A DNA stretch of 12,643 nucleotides from contig JALRHN010000049.1 of assembly GCA_023259575.1 (NCBI GenBank), forward strand, positions 1-12,643. The letters run 5' to 3'. The stretch is from Candidatus Kapaibacterium sp. (GTDB taxonomy: Bacteria; Bacteroidota; Ignavibacteria; Kapaibacteriales; UBA961). The translations under genes were made by a program, and so were the position numbers. Positions 8,015 through 12,643 of the stretch are shown here, piece after piece. How positions within the stretch are numbered: the first letter of the stretch is position 1; each line of letters opens with the position of its first letter. The notes beneath the pieces are model-generated. The model did no database searches and was not told where the DNA came from. It saw only the letters and a program-made list of their open reading frames with translations.

Positions 8015-8614
8015 TTATTTTAACAAAGATACGATTTCTCTTTCTACAGTTTGTCCTTTGTCTTTTGCATACCAAAGATGCATTGCTTCATATATCTTTG
8101 ATTTCTCTAGATTATCATGCTTTAAAGCATCAAATACTGTTTGTGCTTCTACTGGCCTTGGGCCCCATGTAAAAAGTTCCTTCCCATTACTATCAATTGC
8201 AATCAATTTTGGAATACCCATAGAACCATTCGTTTTATATAATTCTAGTAGTTCTGGATAGAGATCTCTAGAACATATTCTAAACTTGATACAATCGGAT
8301 CTATATTCTGCTAATGCAGCAAGTATTGGTAAAGATTGCGAGGAATCTCCACACCATGCCTCAGTTATGATTATCCATCGTTGTTTTGTAGTTAATCCAG
8401 ACAAAACACTTTTAGCATAATCAGATATCGTATATATTTTTTCTACTCTTTTGCTTCTAGCCCAGTTTAATATATAATAATTATGCATTTCTTTTTCAGA
8501 TGCTACTATGTCTGATTCTGATCGCATAACTATGGCTTCAAATGTCGATTTGTATTCTTGATAAGAAATAGATTTTTCCCAATAGTCAATTGCTGGTGAT
8601 AAAGTTGTATTCAT
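8015..8614 (-). CDS. Thioredoxin-like protein with a CGDS site
   Basis: This 199-residue protein looks like the Thioredoxin_9 group (PF14595 type). The active-site segment is TEAWCGDSSQSLP at residues 84-96, so the usual CxxC is CGDS with one cysteine, C88. The cis-Pro element of the thioredoxin fold is visible as MGIPKLIAID (P135), followed by the family-typical ELFTWGPRP at 146-154. There is no signal peptide or membrane segment, so a cytoplasmic location is expected. The biochemical role of this group is not settled; a single cysteine makes ordinary disulfide reduction by a dithiol mechanism unlikely. The frame stays open upstream to 8764, but those 50 codons overlap the end of the GH57 gene in another frame and show no thioredoxin features. 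I chose the ATG at 8614, 11 bases after the GH57 stop; its Shine-Dalgarno is weak. Confidence 0.82.
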   Translation of the reverse strand: MNTTLSPAIDYWEKSISYQEYKSTFEAIVMRSESDIVASEKEMHNYYILNWARSKRVEKIYTISDYAKSVLSGLTTKQRWIIITEAWCGDSSQSLPILAALAEYRSDCIKFRICSRDLYPELLELYKTNGSMGIPKLIAIDSNGKELFTWGPRPVEAQTVFDALKHDNLEKSKIYEAMHLWYAKDKGQTVEREIVSLLK

Positions 8615-8625
8615 ATGTTTTACAT

Positions 8626-10635
8626 TTATAAAGTAAGAGTTAAGTATTCGCCCGAACGTGGATACTGTAAACTTGTTGTATTGTGTAGTGTTTTTATTCG
8701 TATTTGAAATATTTGCAATGTATCTGGTAATGAAAAATAAATATGATGCATTCCGCTGCCACATAATTGTGGAATAAATCCATCAAATTGAAGATAATTA
8801 TCTTTCCATATAGCCGTAAGTATTTTATGTTGATCCGTAAGAATATAGATTTCTATTGAGTCATTCTTACCAAGACAATCCTTAGCATGAACATTGATAG
8901 TATATAATTGAGATTTTGGATGAAAGCAAATGTGTAAAGAAGAGAGAATTTCTGAAACAGAATGAATAGCAGAACCTGAATATTCTTTTTCGAACACTGT
9001 AAGAATTATATTTTTTGAAGACAATTCAGCATGTGGAAATTCAATATTGTCTGAAATAGGCAGCAGCACTTCATCTGGGATATTGTGTCCTATTAAGAGA
9101 TATATTTGTTCAATATTCCACCTAAAAAGCTCATCAAATTCTGATTGATTTGCAGAAATATGATCGTCTCCATACCACCAGAACCAATCAGAACCCTCAG
9201 AAATGAGAAGATGATTATATGCTTTTTGCCATTCAGGACTTTTTTGATCTAATCCACAATCGAATAATCTTTCTCTAGCTTTCGCTATCATTTCCCATGC
9301 AGCATTATCTTGAGGATGCCCAATCCAAATGCTAAAATTTCCATGTATCCAAGATCCAGCTTTGATAGTAGATAGCGGTTCTAAGAACTCAGAACCTTGA
9401 ATACCTTCACTCATTGTAATAGTAAGTAGTTCTGGATTGGAGATCAGGGCATGGAACATCGATTGTAAAAAAGGCAGACCATTATTCTGATAATATTCCC
9501 AGCAATTTTCTCCGTCTAAAATAATTGGAACTACTGCATATTGTAAAGATTGTTCGCCATAATGTTGAATAAGATCTAATCGTATTTTTTGTAATCTATT
9601 AATAAAATCATCTGTAGCTTTTTGGGTATCCCATGAAGAATATTCAAATCCGATGGCATCAGACAAAGCATGATCGCGAAAATAACATACAAGTTTTCCG
9701 ATTTTTCTAGGAAAATACTTATCTAATTGATGATGATTTCCAGGGGATTGAAACAATATCTTTTCATCCGTTGCTATCCACTTTATATTATTTTGTTCGA
9801 ATAATGATAATGATTCATTACTAATCGATCCCTCTGATGGCCACATTCCATTTGGCACAATGGATAATCGATCTTTGCAATAAGCTAATGCCCTTTCAAT
9901 ATGCACTTGGGCATCTTTAACTGATTGTGGAGCATATCCAGGTAATTGTATATGTGGCAGATTCTCTAAAGCTGAATGAGAATCAATCAATAGTGGAATA
10001 ATAGGATGATAAAATGGAGTGACTGATAATTCTAATCTGTTCTCACTTACAGCTTTCTGCATTAAAGGTATAATCAACCTAATTATGTGTTTATGATATT
10101 CTAAAACTGAAACTTTATCTGCTTCGGAAAAATGAGCTTTTTTGAATAAAGACTGTAATTCTGAATTATTCGATTTAAATAGTTCTCCAATCCATGTAAG
10201 ATTATACCATGTTTGTATATCTAACCAATCTTGCGAAGAAAATGAATCTACAGCTTCTTGTTGATTATGTACAGCATAAGAATAAAGCTCATGATATCTA
10301 GTATATGGCGCAATCATAGTAGTATAATTACACAAAAAAAACAGACGAAGAATTTCTGTTTTCTGGAATCTACTTAATTCATTAGCATTGATGAGAGTTA
10401 GTTCCTGAATTGTATCAGTTATTCCATATCGGATATATTCATCCAATTGAACTAATAATGAAGGAACAATATTAATTGTTTGTTTTAAAGAAGGAAATTG
10501 TTCTGCTAAAGCGGGTAAATCCCAATAGTCTTTTGCTGCATGTAATCGTACCCACGGAAGAATAAAATGATTGCCTTTTCGATAATATGGTTGATGCTGA
10601 TGCCAAAGCAAAGCAATCCTTAAAGGCAGAATCAT
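8626..10635 (-). CDS. Glycoside hydrolase family 57 enzyme (alpha-amylase/amylopullulanase type)
   Basis: GH57 enzymes cleave or transfer alpha-glucan chains of starch or glycogen with retention. This 669-residue protein opens with the family's first motif HQHQP (12-16). It also has LSVTPFYHP (203-211), GMWPSEGSIS (263-272) with E268 as the likely nucleophile, and ILDGENCWE (372-380) with D374 as the likely acid/base. The Glu-Asp separation is similar to that in archaeal amylopullulanases. RDHALSDAIGFEYS (320-333) and SEGSDWFWWYGDD (479-491) match this subgroup. The last 130 or so residues look like a beta-rich accessory domain. No signal peptide is present, so it probably works on cytoplasmic glycogen. 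The ATG at 10635 follows the terC stop by 5 bases, with AGGAAG 10 bases upstream. Exact specificity (amylase, pullulanase, transferase or branching) cannot be assigned, and no other glycogen gene is nearby. Confidence 0.9.
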   Translation of the reverse strand: MILPLRIALLWHQHQPYYRKGNHFILPWVRLHAAKDYWDLPALAEQFPSLKQTINIVPSLLVQLDEYIRYGITDTIQELTLINANELSRFQKTEILRLFFLCNYTTMIAPYTRYHELYSYAVHNQQEAVDSFSSQDWLDIQTWYNLTWIGELFKSNNSELQSLFKKAHFSEADKVSVLEYHKHIIRLIIPLMQKAVSENRLELSVTPFYHPIIPLLIDSHSALENLPHIQLPGYAPQSVKDAQVHIERALAYCKDRLSIVPNGMWPSEGSISNESLSLFEQNNIKWIATDEKILFQSPGNHHQLDKYFPRKIGKLVCYFRDHALSDAIGFEYSSWDTQKATDDFINRLQKIRLDLIQHYGEQSLQYAVVPIILDGENCWEYYQNNGLPFLQSMFHALISNPELLTITMSEGIQGSEFLEPLSTIKAGSWIHGNFSIWIGHPQDNAAWEMIAKARERLFDCGLDQKSPEWQKAYNHLLISEGSDWFWWYGDDHISANQSEFDELFRWNIEQIYLLIGHNIPDEVLLPISDNIEFPHAELSSKNIILTVFEKEYSGSAIHSVSEILSSLHICFHPKSQLYTINVHAKDCLGKNDSIEIYILTDQHKILTAIWKDNYLQFDGFIPQLCGSGMHHIYFSLPDTLQIFQIRIKTLHNTTSLQYPRSGEYLTLTL

Positions 10636-10640
10636 AAAAT

Positions 10641-11570
10641 TTACACTTCCTGTTCTTTAGATTTTGGAAATAGTAAAGACAATACAACAGAAAGTATAAG
10701 AATACTTAAGACAACTAATAATGCCCAATGAATTGGAATAGTATAAAAACCACCAATTAACATTTTGACACCAATAAAGCTTAATATGAAAGCAAGTCCA
10801 TAATTAAGATAATGGAATAATCCCACCACACCAGCCAAGGCAAAATATAATGATCGTAAACCAAGAATAGCAAATATATTTGAAGTATAAACGATGAATG
10901 GGTCTGGAGAGACAGCTAGTACAGCTGGTATCGAATCTAAAGCAAATATTAAATCGGTTGTTTCAACTAAAATAAGCACCATAAATAATGGAGTTGCGAA
11001 GCTATGTCCCATCCTTCTTAAGAAAAATTTGTCTTCATGATAATATTTAGATACACCTATATATTTTCTTACAAATTTCAATGCAATATTCTTTTCTGGA
11101 TTATACTCTGCATCTTCATCGGTAAAAAAGAGTTTAAATCCGGTATAAACTAAAAATGCACCGAGGATATAGATAATAAAGTGAAACTTAGCAATGATTG
11201 TTACTCCGGCAATAATAAATATTGCTCTCATTGCTAAAGCACCCAAAACGCCCCAAAACAGTACTTTATGTTGATATTTTTGTGGTACCCGAAAGTAATT
11301 GAAAATCGTTAAGAAAATAAAGAGATTATCGACACTTAATGATTTTTCAATTATATATGCTGTAGCAAATTCCGTGGCAGCAATTGGTGATTTAAAATAA
11401 GCAATACCTATTGCAAATAATGCAGACAAAGATATCCACAAAGCGCTCCATCCCAAAGCTTCTTTAACAGAAATTGCATGAGCTCTTTTATGAAAGATAC
11501 CAATATCAATTGCTAGCATCAAAAGAATAAATACGTGAAAACTTATCCACAAGAATGTATCATTTACCAT
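10641..11570 (-). CDS. TerC/Alx-family integral membrane protein
   Basis: This 309-residue protein has about nine hydrophobic segments and the hallmark acidic motifs of the TerC family: IEKSLSVDNLFIF (74-86, with E75, D81 and N82) and ETTDLIFALDSIPAVLA (203-219, with E203, D206 and D212). A cytoplasmic loop around 150-187 is rich in charged residues. Family members include Alx of E. coli, linked to manganese export and alkaline pH, and TerC of tellurite-resistance clusters. There are no ter stress genes nearby, so an Alx-like metal-ion role is more likely than tellurite resistance; this is inference. The ATG at 11570 has no strong Shine-Dalgarno. No yybP-ykoY-type manganese riboswitch can fit in the 65-base gap upstream. 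The GH57 gene follows at 5 bases, giving a co-transcribed pair without an obvious functional link. Confidence 0.92.
   Translation of the reverse strand: MVNDTFLWISFHVFILLMLAIDIGIFHKRAHAISVKEALGWSALWISLSALFAIGIAYFKSPIAATEFATAYIIEKSLSVDNLFIFLTIFNYFRVPQKYQHKVLFWGVLGALAMRAIFIIAGVTIIAKFHFIIYILGAFLVYTGFKLFFTDEDAEYNPEKNIALKFVRKYIGVSKYYHEDKFFLRRMGHSFATPLFMVLILVETTDLIFALDSIPAVLAVSPDPFIVYTSNIFAILGLRSLYFALAGVVGLFHYLNYGLAFILSFIGVKMLIGGFYTIPIHWALLVVLSILILSVVLSLLFPKSKEQEV
10646..10651 (-). promoter_or_regulatory. Shine-Dalgarno site of the GH57 gene
   Basis: AGGAAG on the - strand lies 10 bases before the ATG at 10635 and inside the last codons of terC. Together with the 5-base gap between the two genes this supports translation from one transcript. 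Confidence 0.5.
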
Positions 11571-11635
11571 ATAAGAAATCTGCTAAATCGGAATAAACAG
11601 CAATAATTGCAGTGTTGTAGTGAGCTAAAGATATG
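11571..11635 (-). other. 65-base gap before terC, a possible promoter or operator region
   Basis: This is the longest gap in the - strand cluster and the likeliest place for an internal promoter. It contains a short palindrome GCAAT-A-ATTGC (11600-11610), which has too small a centre to form a hairpin but could bind a dimeric protein. On the - strand TATCTTTA (11633-11626) is one base from the Bacteroidota -7 consensus TAnnTTTG, but no matching -33 TTTG is found at the right distance. No terminator for the upstream gene and no riboswitch is visible. Confidence 0.25.
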
Positions 11636-12643
11636 TTATTTGGTAAGGCCACTGACCTTTCCATCTAAAATATTAAGTAATGCTTGTGCAAAATAATCAA
11701 TTTCAGATTCTGCAATGTAAATATTGGGAGTAATTCTTAAACCATCAATATTTGCATATTTTAATGGCGTAGTAATGATACGATGATTATTCATCAGATA
11801 TTCACCAATTTTCTCGTGATTAAAACCCTTGAACATCACTACTATGATGCCACACCATTGTTGATCATCATCTATATTAACAGAAAAAGATACTCTTTTA
11901 TCTTGCTTAATTTTATCAATCCATCTTTTATTCAAGAATCTTAGTCTTTCTGCTTTTCTTTCTACAGTAATTCTTTCATTAAATGCTAGTGCATCACTAA
12001 TTGCATTGTGTAAAGCAGATTGATGTGTTCCAATTTCCTCAAATTTCTTAATAGAATCATCCATTTCTTTCGGTGCAGCCATAAGAGGCCAAATGGAAGA
12101 TATCTTCTCTTTTTTCACATATAACATACCTGTACCAATTGGTGCATAAAGCCATTTGTGAAGTGAAGTCCCAAAATAATCACATTGTAAATCTTTTTGT
12201 TGGAACGGTATATGGGCAAAGGAATGCGCACCATCAACAATACATTCTATAGAATATTTCTTTGCCATTTCACAAATTGCTTTGACAGGCATGATTTGTC
12301 CAGTGCAAAATGGAATATGAGAAACATGAATCACTTTTGTTTTTTTTGTTATAGCTTTTTCTAAAGCATCAACTGCATCCATTGGATGTATTAAAGGCAT
12401 AGGTATTTCAATTTTTTTTAAAATAATCTTATCCCTTCTTTCCCTTTGTTCCCAAGCAGTAATCATCCTGGGATAATCATAGATGGTAGTTAATACTTCA
12501 TCACCAGCCGATAAATTCATTCCTAATTGAATATTCTGTAAACTTTCACTGGCATTTCTGGTAATAGCAATCTCAGAAACTTGTGTTCCAAACATTTCTG
12601 CTAAACCTTCACGCACCCTTTCTATACCAGGTTCTAATTGTTG
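11636..12643 (-). CDS. Class V aminotransferase-fold PLP enzyme (isopenicillin N epimerase-like), 5' end cut off by the window
   Basis: This PLP-dependent enzyme belongs to the class V aminotransferase/cysteine desulfurase fold and is nearest, by eye, to proteins labelled isopenicillin N epimerase-like. The frame is open to the last base of the window, so the start lies outside; 335 residues are seen and perhaps 80-100 are missing. The GTG at 12616 is an internal Val codon, since QQLEPGIER reads in frame before it. Numbering from the first codon seen, D137 and H140 in IVDGAHSF contact the cofactor ring, and K163 in TSLHKWLYAPIG is the Schiff-base lysine; TRNASESL near residue 28 fits the phosphate-binding loop. 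Many Bacteroidota relatives carry a twin-arginine signal, which cannot be checked here. Substrate is unknown, and a beta-lactam role is not implied. terC follows after 65 bases. Confidence 0.88.
   Translation of the reverse strand, partial: QQLEPGIERVREGLAEMFGTQVSEIAITRNASESLQNIQLGMNLSAGDEVLTTIYDYPRMITAWEQRERRDKIILKKIEIPMPLIHPMDAVDALEKAITKKTKVIHVSHIPFCTGQIMPVKAICEMAKKYSIECIVDGAHSFAHIPFQQKDLQCDYFGTSLHKWLYAPIGTGMLYVKKEKISSIWPLMAAPKEMDDSIKKFEEIGTHQSALHNAISDALAFNERITVERKAERLRFLNKRWIDKIKQDKRVSFSVNIDDDQQWCGIIVVMFKGFNHEKIGEYLMNNHRIITTPLKYANIDGLRITPNIYIAESEIDYFAQALLNILDGKVSGLTK

Noticed and set aside
8058..8261. A + strand reading frame of 67 codons opposite the thioredoxin-like gene.
   Set aside because: It is the complement of conserved codons, including the GPRP region, and has no recognisable features of its own.
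8615..8764. Fifty extra N-terminal codons for the thioredoxin-like gene, giving a 249-residue form.
   Set aside because: They overlap the 3' end of the GH57 gene in another frame and show no family similarity; the ATG at 8614 lies 11 bases after the GH57 stop and gives a normal-length protein.
10472..10687. A 71-codon - strand reading frame across the terC/GH57 junction.
   Set aside because: It overlaps two well-supported genes in a different frame, and its product has no recognisable domain.
10641..11570. Tellurite-resistance operon, suggested by the TerC-type protein.
   Set aside because: None of the other ter genes is nearby, and the sequence fits the broader Alx/TerC membrane family.
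11626..11633. TATCTTTA on the - strand as a Bacteroidota -7 promoter element for terC.
   Set aside because: The last base differs from TAnnTTTG and no TTTG lies about 19-21 bases upstream; in AT-rich DNA such matches are common.
1..12643. Defence island, prophage, integrated element or CRISPR array.
   Set aside because: No integrase, transposase, nuclease/helicase defence genes, tRNA, terminal repeats or spaced direct repeats are seen; all genes look like core or envelope functions with similar base composition.
11636..12643. Beta-lactam biosynthesis, suggested by resemblance to isopenicillin N epimerase.
   Set aside because: No other beta-lactam gene is present, and this label is widely given to class V PLP enzymes of unknown substrate.

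Overview
The window is AT-rich and reads as chromosomal DNA of a free-living member of the Bacteroidota. The main evidence is the succinate dehydrogenase pair: its flavoprotein and iron-sulfur subunits carry the long-form sequence signature of the menaquinone-linked enzyme of that phylum, in the order A then B, with the membrane subunit presumably just before the window. Most starts have weak Shine-Dalgarno sequences, which also fits. No rRNA, tRNA, CRISPR array, insertion sequence, phage gene or long repeat was seen, and no stretch over 300 bases lacks a gene.

Layout. Positions 2-2634 on the + strand hold sdhA (5' end cut off by the window) and sdhB, joined by a TAATG stop/start overlap. A strong hairpin with T runs on both sides (2638-2667) ends this unit and also ends the facing unit. 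The rest of the window (2668-12643) is on the - strand. In order of transcription it holds: a class V aminotransferase (5' end cut off), a TerC-family membrane protein, a GH57 glycoside hydrolase, a thioredoxin-like protein with a CGDS site, a small exported protein with a carboxypeptidase-regulatory-like domain and a degenerate OmpA-like tail, an exported TldD/PmbA-family metallopeptidase homologue, the haem lyase CcmF, and an exported chalcone-isomerase-like protein. Gaps from terC onward are at most about 40 bases, with one 1-base overlap. This suggests one long transcription unit read toward the shared terminator, with the 65-base gap before terC as the most likely place for a promoter.

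How the genes fit together. SdhAB feeds electrons from succinate to the quinone pool, and CcmF attaches haem to exported c-type cytochromes, so both ends of the window serve respiration. Five of the eight - strand products are exported or in the membrane, and the middle genes look like a cell-envelope set, but no single pathway ties them together. The tightest pair is the small Reg/OmpA-like protein and the TldD homologue, which are translationally coupled and both have signal peptides. I see no convincing new defence or mobile system. The least understood parts are that exported pair, the single-cysteine thioredoxin-like protein and the exported chalcone-isomerase-like protein. Family names rest on motifs recognised by eye; no database search was run.
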